In this document: in pieces, positions 56,769 through 64,000 of the stretch | Layout of the letters: each line of letters opens with the position of its first letter | Numbering within the stretch: the stretch's first letter is position 1 | Origin: Paracoccus saliphilus | Lineage (GTDB): Bacteria > Pseudomonadota > Alphaproteobacteria > Rhodobacterales > Rhodobacteraceae | Direction: 5' to 3' | NCBI GenBank assembly: GCA_003255745.1 | Contig: QKYL01000110.1 | Coordinates: forward strand, 121,857 to 185,856 | DNA: 64,000 nucleotides | Translations under genes and position numbers: made by a program | The notes under the pieces: generated by a model | The model's input: only the letters and a program-made list of their open reading frames with translations | The model's database searches: none | Told to the model about the DNA's origin: nothing

Positions 56769-56868
56769 TCCCCAGTATTTTTTTCAATGTGCGGCGAAAG
56801 GCGGGGCCCCCGACAAGGGCCATCACCACCATGACAAGCAGGAACAGGACAACGACGCGCAGGCTCAT
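56749..56868 (-). CDS. 39-aa single-helix membrane peptide between sppA and the antiporter
   Basis: Short gene, ATG at 56868 overlapping the sppA stop by four bases (ATGA), TGA at 56751-56749 inside the start of the antiporter gene. It reads MSLRVVVLFLLVMVVMAL, then a basic tail (RRTLKKILGIGRRDR). One TM helix followed by positive charges. Position, overlap and hydrophobic/basic layout support a real gene, possibly an sppA partner; function unknown. Confidence 0.65.
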   Translation of the reverse strand: MSLRVVVLFLLVMVVMALVGGPAFRRTLKKILGIGRRDR

Positions 56869-57674
56869 CCACGGGTCCCGAAGCGTTGAAAGGCGGCGCG
56901 ATCCTCGGCCGCGTCGATCAGCGCCTCGGCCGACAGGCCAAGCCGGCGCAGCAGCGGGCGGCGCATTCCATGCACCTCGAACCGCAGCCTGTCGCCGTAA
57001 AGCGCCTTCATCTTGGGGACCAGGTGCCCGATTCCGTCGGCCAGCCCAAGGCGCACGGCCTCTCGGCCGGCCCAGAATTCTCCGGTGAACAGGTCGCGCA
57101 CCTCGGACAAACGGGTGCCGCGACGTGCGCGCACGTGGTCCTTGAAGGCCTGGTGGATCGGCTCCAGGATCGTATGCAGGCGCGCGACATCCTCAGGGTT
57201 TTCGGGGCGGAACGGGTCCATGGTCGATTTCGACCGCCCGGCCGTGTGGACGCGACGCTCGATCCCCCATCGGTCGATCAGCTGGTGAAAGCCGAAGCCC
57301 GCCGAAATCACGCCGATCGAGCCCAGGATCGAGCTTTCATCGGCCCAGATCCGGTCAGCCGCACAGGCCAGCCAGTACCCGCCAGAGGCGGCGACATCCT
57401 CGACAAAGGCATGAACCGGAACGTCCGTCTCATCCGCCAGGCGGCGAATGCGAGCGGCAATCAGCGATGACTGAACCGGAGAACCGCCGGGCGAATTGAC
57501 GGCCAACGCGACGGCCACAGGCTTGCCGCGGCGGAACGCGCGCTCGATCAGCGGCGCCAGGGCGGCGTCGTTCAGCCCCCCGCCCCGACCGGCCCCGCCA
57601 ATGGTGCCCGACAAGCGGATGACCGCGACGCGCGGCCTGCGGGACAGAAGACGGTTGTTGAAAACGATACCCAT
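56865..57674 (-). CDS. sppA: S49 family signal peptide peptidase (SppA/SohB-like)
   Basis: Membrane-associated serine protease that degrades leftover signal peptides. The 269-residue half-size form has AVIRLSGTIG, VNSPGGSPVQSS (oxyanion region), nucleophile Ser97 in VAASGGYW, LGSIGVISA and the general-base lysine in AGRSKSTMDPF (about residue 149). No clear N-terminal TM helix is present from the ATG at 57674, which is unusual. First gene of an operon with the 39-aa peptide, CaCA antiporter and SDR, all with overlapping ends. Confidence 0.9.
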   Translation of the reverse strand: MGIVFNNRLLSRRPRVAVIRLSGTIGGAGRGGGLNDAALAPLIERAFRRGKPVAVALAVNSPGGSPVQSSLIAARIRRLADETDVPVHAFVEDVAASGGYWLACAADRIWADESSILGSIGVISAGFGFHQLIDRWGIERRVHTAGRSKSTMDPFRPENPEDVARLHTILEPIHQAFKDHVRARRGTRLSEVRDLFTGEFWAGREAVRLGLADGIGHLVPKMKALYGDRLRFEVHGMRRPLLRRLGLSAEALIDAAEDRAAFQRFGTRG

Positions 57675-57735
57675 GACCCCACAGATAGGCGCAAGCGGCA
57701 CCACCCACAAGGCAGCCCCCGGACGACGGGAAATG

Positions 57736-58788
57736 CTAGCCCGGCAGACCCGTGGCGGCCGCCTGGTCCGGCACGGCGCGGATCGTGTCACCGGGCATGA
57801 AAGTGGGCGTCAGCGCGATGATCCGGTTGTCGGGGATGGGGTCCTTGCCCGACACCAGCCGCGCGGCGCGGCGGCCGACATCTACGCGGCGGGCATCCGT
57901 CGTGGCCAGCCGCACCGGCAGGCCGTCCAGCAGGTCCACCCCATTGAAGCCCGCCAGCCCGATGCGGCCGGGAATGTCATACCCCTTGTCGATACAGTGA
58001 AGCAGCCCGCCCGCCCCGATCATGTCGTTCGAGAAATAGAGGAAATCCAGGTCCGGCGCACGGGTCAGGATCCGTTCGGTCAACTCGCGCCCCTTCAGCA
58101 GGGATGAACCGCCCTGATAATATTCGCGCGCCTCCAGCTGGACCCCGGCCAGGGCCAGGCCCTCCTCGAAGCCCAAGAGGCGCTTTCTGGCGCGGTGGTC
58201 TTCGGGCATGTGGGTGCCGACAAAGCCGATGCGCCGATAGCCGGCCGCCAGGATGCGCGCCGCCATTTCACGGCCCGCGCGGATGTGGGAAATGCCGACC
58301 AGGGTGTCGATGCCCTCGCCGTCCACGTCCATGATCTCGACCACCGGGATGCCCGAGTTCTGCAGCATCGCCCGCGACGCCTTGCTGTGCTCCAGCCCCG
58401 CCAGGATTACCCCCGAAGGCCGCCAGGAGAGCATGTCGTAAAGAACCATCTCCTCGCGTGCTGGGGAATAGTTGGTGACGCCGATCACCGGCTGCAGCCC
58501 CGTGTCGTCCAGTTCGGCCGAGATGCCCCCCAGCACATCGGGAAAGACCAGATTCGACAGCGACGGGATCACCACGGCGACCAGGTTCACTCGCTGGCTG
58601 GCCAGACCTCCGGCGATCTTGTTGGGCACATATCCCAAGGCCTTGGCGGCGGTCAGCACCTTTTCGCGCGTGGCCGCCGAAACATCGCCCCGGTTGCGCA
58701 ACACGCGGCTGACGGTCATCTCGGACACACCCGAGGCCTCGGACACGTCTCGAAGGGTCAGAGGGCGGCGGGATCGTGTGGGGATCAT
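57736..58788 (-). CDS. LacI-family transcriptional regulator (GntR-like)
   Basis: Sugar-responsive repressor. The 350-residue product has the LacI HTH and hinge (LRDVSEASGVSEMTVSRVLRNRG, YVPNKIAGGLAS) and a periplasmic-binding-like core (LVAVVIPSLSNLVFPDVLGG, RIGFVGTHM, YFSNDMIGAGGL, GLAGFNGVDL). Closest to gluconate repressor GntR by these motifs, but no gluconate genes are in the window. Last core gene before the tRNA. Confidence 0.9.
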   Translation of the reverse strand: MIPTRSRRPLTLRDVSEASGVSEMTVSRVLRNRGDVSAATREKVLTAAKALGYVPNKIAGGLASQRVNLVAVVIPSLSNLVFPDVLGGISAELDDTGLQPVIGVTNYSPAREEMVLYDMLSWRPSGVILAGLEHSKASRAMLQNSGIPVVEIMDVDGEGIDTLVGISHIRAGREMAARILAAGYRRIGFVGTHMPEDHRARKRLLGFEEGLALAGVQLEAREYYQGGSSLLKGRELTERILTRAPDLDFLYFSNDMIGAGGLLHCIDKGYDIPGRIGLAGFNGVDLLDGLPVRLATTDARRVDVGRRAARLVSGKDPIPDNRIIALTPTFMPGDTIRAVPDQAAATGLPG

Positions 58789-58907
58789 GGGGCGACTTCT
58801 CGATCTGCGTCGGACGATGTTAGCGAAGGACAGAAGTGGCGACAACCGCCCCTTGATCAGCCAAAGCTTGCCAAGGCGGGCAAGGCGCAGTTAAAGGTCA
58901 AAGCGTC

Positions 58908-58984
58908 GGCCCCGTGGCTCAACTGGATAGAGCAGCCCCCTCCTAAGGGGCAGGTTACAGGTTCAAGTCCTGTCGGGGTCACCA
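58908..58984 (+). tRNA. tRNA-Arg (anticodon CCU)
   Basis: 77 bases including encoded CCA. Acceptor GGCCCCG pairs with CGGGGTC (one G-T), D arm GCTC/GAGC, anticodon stem GCCCC/GGGGC around loop CTCCTAA giving anticodon CCU, T arm with GGTTCAAGTCC. It reads AGG codons. The 3' end faces a block of different composition with a TniQ gene, as expected for an integration target. Confidence 0.95.
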
Positions 58985-59212
58985 ACGTATACGAACTGCC
59001 GATAAAGCATAAGAGTGCACGTTTTGCGGCTTCTGTGCACACCCTGCGTCAAGAGATTTCTGACGCAAGACGCTTCGATGCTTACAAGTCATTGTCGGAG
59101 AACGGTTTATTTTTATGGAAGCCGCGGCGCTTGGTCGATGGCCTGACCACGAGGTCAACTTGCTGTCCGGCCCTCGCCCGCGATTGCTCAGCAGCAGGAA
59201 CTGCCGCGGCCT
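58985..59212. other. tRNA-Arg 3' flank and island junction
   Basis: 228 bases without a supported gene. It contains TGCGTCA at 59045-59051 facing TGACGCA at 59061-59067, and GTGCAC at 59015-59020 and 59035-59040. An attachment site or transposon end may lie here, but no direct repeat of the tRNA end is found elsewhere in the window. Confidence 0.45.
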
Positions 59213-60697
59213 CTACTCGATTGCCCCGAACTCGCTCCGGCAGACCTTGAAGCCATGATAGGACGTGTTGCCTGGCAGGGCATGGACGCGGATCTGCCGC
59301 GCCCGGATGGCAGCGATGATGCGTCCCACGGAGACCTTGCTGTTGGCCTGTGCTGTCTGGATAGTTTCCCATTTGGCGGTCCCAAGGTTCGCGTGGGCCA
59401 GCGCGTTCAGCTCGTCAACGAGCGCCTGGCCATCCGCCTCCAGCCAGCGAAGCCGCGCGCCGGGCAGGCGCGTCCGCGGCTGCAGGACGCCGTCCTGCTC
59501 CAGGGCGCGCAGCTCCACCTCGGTGATGCCGACAGTGCGGCGCATCTGCGGGTCCGTCACCAGCGATCCGATCGCGCGGAGCGCCCCGCCATGCGCCTGC
59601 GCGTCGAAGACGGCGCGGCTGTCCGGCCGCGGATCGTCAGCAGAGATGACACCGGCTTCGACCAGCAACGGACGCAGCCGCCGCTCGGTGACGCGCAGTG
59701 CCATCGCAGCGGTTCTGACCGAATGAAGCCTCCGCTGCGAGACCTCCTGTCCCAGCAGAACGGCGCCTTCCGCGATGGGCCAAATGTCCAGAACCACGGC
59801 TAGAACAATGTCCGCGAACGTCTTGAAGGCTTCATTGTCCTGATGGACGTCCCGCATATCCTTCCAGACTGATCCGAACGCCTTCTGCGGCTCGTCCAGA
59901 AAGCCGTCCGCCTCGGCGGCCAGGTCGTGCAGGGCGCGTCGGATGGCATCGGGACCACGCCGCACGACATCGAACCCCGCAGCCAGCGAGGCATGCCGAA
60001 AGGCCTGCGGATCAGCCTCGTCATGCCCGTTGACCCGCAGCAGCTCGCCTCCGAGCAAGCGACAGAAGGTCGTCGCGGCATGAAGGCTTTGGCCCGAGAG
60101 CCAGGTCGTATCCTCGCCCCCGTCCAGCCGCTGTTCCAGCCACCGATCATATCCGGTTGGAACGGCCACCGGACCGTCGAGGGCGCGTGAGAGAATGTTC
60201 GGCAGGATCTCGGTCAGCCGGGCCGTCAGATCGTTTCGGCCTGTCGGATGCTGCGCCGTCCAGAGAGGCACCAGCAGCGCGCCATGCGTGGCGCAGATCA
60301 CCATCTCGCGCATCTGCCAATGCCCCCGCATAGCCATCGCGGCCAATGGATCTTCCGGAGCTGACAGGGCATCGTCCCGCAGGCACTGGGGGCATCCTTG
60401 CACGACCGGGTTCCGCAGCGCCCGCGAGACGAATATCTCGCCCCGAAAACGCATCCGGACATCGCCGATCGGCTCTCCCGTCCATGACAACAGCTCTTCC
60501 AGTTGCGCATCCTCAAGCCCGGCCCAAGCCGCGAGGTTCTCGAGCACCACGCGGTCCTGATTGACCAAACGCTTCAACGAGCCGCCGAGATCGAGCGCCA
60601 GTTGATACAGCGTCACGCCCTTCGACGCGGCCAGCCTGGCCACGAGCGAAGGGACCGTTTCACGGGCCACCGGCGCGATACCGTGCAGCAAGGTCAA
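59213..60697 (-). CDS. TniQ-family transposition target-selection protein
   Basis: TniQ/TnsD-type proteins bind target DNA for Tn7-, Tn5053- and CAST-type transposons. The product has the TniQ N-terminus (GIAPVARETVPSLVARLAASKGVTLYQ), a zinc motif formed by GCPQCLRDDA and the later ICATHGALL, and a long helical C-terminal part. It ends in a winged-helix-like segment (VGRIIAAIRARQIRVHAL). Start is uncertain: TTG at 60697 after AAGGGAG gives about 494 residues and the domain at the very N-terminus, while in-frame starts at 60847 and 60931 add unconserved residues. It reads toward tRNA-Arg. No tniA/tniB is visible. Confidence 0.85.
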   Translation of the reverse strand: MTLLHGIAPVARETVPSLVARLAASKGVTLYQLALDLGGSLKRLVNQDRVVLENLAAWAGLEDAQLEELLSWTGEPIGDVRMRFRGEIFVSRALRNPVVQGCPQCLRDDALSAPEDPLAAMAMRGHWQMREMVICATHGALLVPLWTAQHPTGRNDLTARLTEILPNILSRALDGPVAVPTGYDRWLEQRLDGGEDTTWLSGQSLHAATTFCRLLGGELLRVNGHDEADPQAFRHASLAAGFDVVRRGPDAIRRALHDLAAEADGFLDEPQKAFGSVWKDMRDVHQDNEAFKTFADIVLAVVLDIWPIAEGAVLLGQEVSQRRLHSVRTAAMALRVTERRLRPLLVEAGVISADDPRPDSRAVFDAQAHGGALRAIGSLVTDPQMRRTVGITEVELRALEQDGVLQPRTRLPGARLRWLEADGQALVDELNALAHANLGTAKWETIQTAQANSKVSVGRIIAAIRARQIRVHALPGNTSYHGFKVCRSEFGAIE

Positions 60698-60950
60698 GGT
60701 GCGGTTACTCCCTTCGGTCGGAAGGGAATCCTGTGCATCAGCGGGTGTCGGAAAATCAAGTGGTAGGCATGGTGTCCGCACATAGCCTGGGCCGACGCAA
60801 TGGGCGGAAAGCAGCCCGACGGTGGTGCAATTAGGAACCTGTGGCATCTGCCCACAGCGGACACTCACGTATCCCCGAGGCCAGGTGAACGCCTTCGTCG
60901 ACACAAGGTTCAGCCGTCGCAGCTTCGACATCAGGGGAACCCATCATTGG

Positions 60951-61187
60951 CTACCGCCACAATTCGCCTTCGAGCGCGTTCCTACGAATAGAAAGGTCAC
61001 ACCTAGTATGATGCCCGGCGAAATCATTCCACAAGCTGCGTTGGCGAGCAAACACCAGTTTTTTAGAGCCACAGACCATCGCGACGTCGAGGTCTTTCAT
61101 ATTCTTAACTTCATCACGGTCGAAGTCACTAGCATCTAGCACCGCAATATTGCCATCAAAACCCTCGAGCAGGAGTTGGCTTCCCAC
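60951..61187 (-). CDS. small orphan protein or gene remnant, unknown function
   Basis: 78 residues from a GTG: LLLEGFDGNIAVLDASDFDR, EVKNMKDLDVAMVCGSKKL, ending NALEGELWR. Codon choice and G+C (lower than the core) match the NACHT gene next to it, which supports coding on this strand. An overlapping plus-strand frame (60822-61139) is less convincing. No family recognised; it may be the tail of a decayed gene. The rest of 60698-61273 holds nothing clear. Confidence 0.35.
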   Translation of the reverse strand: MGSQLLLEGFDGNIAVLDASDFDRDEVKNMKDLDVAMVCGSKKLVFARQRSLWNDFAGHHTRCDLSIRRNALEGELWR

Positions 61188-61273
61188 GGCTTTTTTTGGC
61201 GGCTGCCGCCCGAGCCCTTGCTTGGCTTAGTCGACCAGCAGAATCACAGATCCCGCCGCCGCTTCCCTTAAAA

Positions 61274-63569
61274 CTACTTACTGGTCAGAAGGGGATGCTT
61301 ATAGTCTTTTTTTGCAATGATCGCCTTTGCCTCAGCTGCCTTGGACATATTTGGCTCAACGATATCTACACCACCCCGGCGGCTCAAGGTGACCCATCCT
61401 TCTTTTTCCATGACGCCCAAGACATAATCTATATGCGCCCGTCGCGTCTCCCAGCGACCCCGAAAAACAGCTGTAAGTTGCCGGCCTTTTTTTGACTGTA
61501 TGAACACTTTATCAATGATCGATACTAGGTCTAGGTAGTCCTCTGGAGCGCCTTCATTTCTCAACGCCTCATAACTTACATCTTGAAAATCCAAGCTATC
61601 GATCTGATTATGCGGGACAACGCGCTGACTAAAATATTCAGACATAGCCGCTGGGGCTCTGACATGTGCAATCTGACAGTTCTGGAAGATAGGCATATCG
61701 TCCGCACTGATCACATCAGCTTCAACTGTATGAAAGGCACAAGTGTCAAAGATGAATCGGGAAAAATTGGTTCCTTCCTCAATTCGCAAGGAGTCTAAAT
61801 AGAGATTCGAGAGAAAAATTTCGCTTGTGATACTAGCAAAATTCGAAAAAACTACACCTACAAGATCAGCGCAAACGTTCCGTGCACCGGCGGAGTTCTG
61901 TTCAGAGAAATGTCTGAGAGATGCACTTAAAGCCACATCTGCATTCTCACCGAGGCGGCAATATACCACACTTCGCCCCAACTCACCCAAGGCATGAACA
62001 ACCCCTAAATGGGTGGTAGGCTGATAATTATATGGAAGGAGAATCGCTGCTTCCACATCCCCTGCGCTTAGGCAGTCAGCCAAGTCGGGATCCACGAAGA
62101 AGCGAGACCCTCTTTCCAATTCGGACGCTTCGACTCCTATTAAGCTTCCGGATAGCCTTGGGAGACGAAGAATTGCGGTGACGCTTCGCTCCTCTGGTTC
62201 GACACCTGTGACCTCTACAAACGCGCGCCGGCAATCAGCAAACGCTAAGGGGCCTCGACGGTCGACACGGCAGCGTGCAAACGTGGCTAAACGGCTGTAA
62301 ATCTGCCTCAGCTCAACGGCCTCGAGCGCAACGTAAACTTGATTAACTTCACGTTCACAAATCTTATCAATGAGAAAGTTCCATCCGGAAGCGGGGTCGG
62401 AAATGCTTGCTTCGGCTTCAGCACCTGAGGTTTCCACAAGACCGTTCTGCTTAACGTATGAAATTAAGAGTGGCTTCTTGGGGACCCAACTCGGAATACC
62501 ACCCGCCCAGCCATGATCCTTAATGAAGCGAGCCAAATCCTCATCGTCGAGATCGTGTATCTCAAAAACTTTCCAAGACTTATTAATGCCAACTGCGGAG
62601 TGAAGTTCCGCGTCAGTGTCGAAGTAGTTGTTTCTTCCTGCGAGGACAATGCTTCCTTCCTCGGGCGTTTCGTCGGTTAAGCGCCGAACCAAGGCTATTG
62701 CCGAATTTCTTGAATCTTGCGCCCGCTTTCTCGAACTAGTCGCGATTCGCGGTGCAAGTTCGTCAAAACCATCGAGAATGAGATAGACTAACCCAGAACG
62801 CCACGCTCTGATCAGCTTTTCTGGCTTTTCCATACCGACGCTAGACGCGTGACGCCTAAGGCATTCATCAGGATCATATTGCTCAACGTGATCCCGCAAG
62901 TTAATGTATACTGGAAACTGAGAGTCGGACCCGTTCTGATATTGTTTTGAGAGTTTTTTGAAATATGTCGCGCAATGCCATACTTTTTCCAGCGCCATAT
63001 TCACCGACAATGAGCGCTCGCATCGCCGACCTCGAAATGTCTCGAGCAATACCTCCCGTATGGTGATAGTCGCCCGTCCGAGTGTTCAAGATTTTCGTTG
63101 GCGTATACTTTAATGCAGCATCGAACCTCCCATCTCCCGGACTTCTAATACTTCCGAAAGGTTTCTTTTCCCTTTCGTGCAAGTAGTCTTTTGCGTCGAC
63201 CATTGATGCATAAAAAGCGGCGTAGGTTCGATGATTGATAATATTTTTATATCTTGATAGTATGGCGCCTTGATCGCCCGTTGGCTCATGCCTTGTGATA
63301 TACCAACCAGTAACACCTTTATCAGGATGAAGGCTCCGCAGACGCCTAACTAGGGAATCAAGCTTTTTACAGCTTTCCGCAGTGTGCCTTGCATTCTTGG
63401 CGACAGTGATTTCTATACAGTAGATGCGATCTTCGCTTTCTAAAATTCCGTCGCGCTCTTTTCCATCTACTGTGATAGCTCCGACGTAGCCGGTTGCACC
63501 CCAGCATTCTTTGGCAATCCTCCGAACAAAAGCCTCAAATTCAAAGTTGTCAGTAAAATTGAACTTCAT
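61274..63569 (-). CDS. nuclease-like/NACHT (STAND) ATPase, NLR-like defence protein, split by a frame change
   Basis: Read through one frame change it gives about 764 residues. Residues 1-110 form an alpha/beta domain with Asp40 (GKERDGIL) and E53-I-T55 (YCIEITVAKN), the D...ExT pattern of restriction-endonuclease-like domains. Residues 180-400 are a NACHT-type ATPase: Walker A GEYGAGKS at 189-196, then FPVYINLRDH, Walker B ILDGFDEL at about 264-271, and later VLAGRNNYFDT. The C-terminal 350 residues have pentapeptide-like stretches and a winged-helix end (YVLGVMEKEGWVTLSRRGGV). The first frame runs 63569-62901, the second 63049-61274, joining at 62960-62963. Low G+C (26 of 60 at 61501-61560) marks transfer. 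Likely anti-phage; the role is inferred from domains. Confidence 0.75.
62953..62966 (-). other. frame-change site UUU_C next to A6 in the NACHT gene
   Basis: Minus strand ATATTTCAAAAAAC. In the first frame: ATA TTT CAA AAA ACT. A +1 slip of tRNA-Phe from UUU to UUC gives ATA, then TTC AAA AAA CTC, joining GAGKSMALRDIF to KKLSKQYQNG in register with NACHT proteins. A one-base insertion in the T or A run (true or sequencing) would look the same. Confidence 0.6.
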
Positions 63570-63647
63570 TTTATACCTTCAGGCGCTCTGCTTTGATGGG
63601 TAACCGCGTCGCAAGCACAAATTGCTTAGCTTTCCCAGCTTCTGTCC

Positions 63648-63676
63648 TTTATAGCAGAGATGCTAGTGCGGCCCAA
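63648..63676 (-). promoter_or_regulatory. candidate promoter of the NACHT gene
   Basis: TTGGGC (63676-63671), 17 bases, TATAAA (63653-63648) on the minus strand, predicting a start near 63641 and a leader of about 70 bases. GAAGG lies seven bases before the ATG. Confidence 0.45.
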
Positions 63677-63736
63677 TGTCAAGGTGGCTGCATTACTTCG
63701 GTGCTGTAGGTGAGCTTTCAAGGGCTTAGCAGCAAT

Positions 63737-64000
63737 TCAAGGAGCTGGCAGCTCTAGGTTAGAAATGGATGTTTGGCTAGCGCTCCCTTTCCCGTTGCCG
63801 ATATGCTCGGGAGAGTTGGTAGCGTTGCGAAGGGCGCAGCGAGGGTCCTTAATGATGCCTTCGAGAACGTTCCGCTTGACCTCCTCCCGTGCGTGGCCAA
63901 GGTCCATAATTGGAAGCAGACGCTGCCCGATCAATGTCTCTGTGCGTCGCAGAATGTCTGCTCTTAGTTGCTGCACTGCAGCGCGTGAATATCGCCGACC
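63737..64000 (-). CDS. C-terminal part of an unknown gene (5' end off-window)
   Basis: The frame is open from the right edge to the stop at 63737, giving 87 C-terminal residues (RADILRRTETLIGQRLLP, HAREEVKRNVLEGIIKDP). A GTG at 63976 could also start a 79-residue protein, but the frame stays open upstream. Same strand and composition as the NACHT gene. No family recognised. Confidence 0.45.
   Translation of the reverse strand, partial: GRRYSRAAVQQLRADILRRTETLIGQRLLPIMDLGHAREEVKRNVLEGIIKDPRCALRNATNSPEHIGNGKGSASQTSISNLELPAP

Noticed and set aside
60822..61139. Plus-strand 105-codon frame in the TniQ-NACHT spacer
   Set aside because: Overlaps TniQ upstream sequence and the more coding-like minus-strand frame; no conserved motif.

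Overview
The window looks like the chromosome of an alphaproteobacterium of the Rhodobacterales, most like Paracoccus or a near relative. The evidence is the very high G+C content, the domain makeup of the proteins (DUF4167, an alphaproteobacterial glutamate-cysteine ligase, a MetR/MetF pair, a degenerate PyrC beside PyrB) and an alphaproteobacterial-type LexA box. Genus-level naming is inference. About 59 kb (1-58984) is ordinary, dense core chromosome. The last 5 kb (58985-64000), beyond a tRNA-Arg gene, is foreign-looking: G+C falls and the genes are of mobile-element and defence type.

Layout of the core. 1-2050: holC (cut by the left edge) and pepA on the minus strand. 2165-9895: an envelope and cofactor operon on plus, lptF-lptG-lptD-surA-pdxA-rsmA, mostly with overlapping stops and starts. 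9968-14187 (minus): DUF4167 RNA-binding-type protein, prmC, prfA, speB. 14451-15721 (plus): ribosomal operon rpsF-rpsR-rplI with a strong terminator. 15886-18917: betaine-homocysteine methyltransferase, a radical SAM protein under an apparent LexA-controlled promoter, and yghU. 19054-23045: branched-chain amino acid block with ilvC, two tandem AsnC/Lrp regulators and ilvD. 23331-35358: mixed housekeeping genes, including an HNH nuclease, esterase, DNA glycosylase, GntR regulator, HAD nucleotidase, UbiH-family hydroxylase, dapA, soluble lytic transglycosylase, EamA transporter, inositol monophosphatase, and the divergent metR/metF pair. 35394-45524: DUF2235 hydrolase, PLP ornithine/lysine decarboxylase with a divergent AsnC regulator, HxlR regulator with divergent DUF1428, valS, a broken DUF1992 gene, a HisC-like aminotransferase with an AsnC ligand-domain protein, and a MATE exporter. 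45716-48542: pyrB-pyrC(degenerate)-plsY. 48539-58788: gshA, moaE-moaD-pgsA, uvrC, and a minus-strand operon sppA - 39-aa membrane peptide - CaCA antiporter - SDR, preceded by a LacI-type regulator.

Accessory end. tRNA-Arg(CCU) at 58908-58984 is followed by a TniQ-family gene facing the tRNA, a small orphan gene, and a 764-residue protein that reads as a restriction-endonuclease-like domain fused to a NACHT/STAND ATPase and a C-terminal sensor region. That gene is interrupted by a one-base frame change at a UUU_C site next to a run of six A. Together they look like the edge of a genomic island or Tn7-like element carrying an NLR-like anti-phage gene as cargo. This is the most interesting part of the window, but the element's transposase and far end lie outside it.

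Other non-routine signals are: a LexA box placed exactly between the -35 and -10 of a radical SAM gene; a PyrC homologue without its metal ligands; a 39-codon membrane-peptide gene between sppA and the antiporter; a roughly 22-bp intergenic motif repeated five times just after stop codons; and a seven-unit 15-bp coding repeat in the DUF4167 gene.
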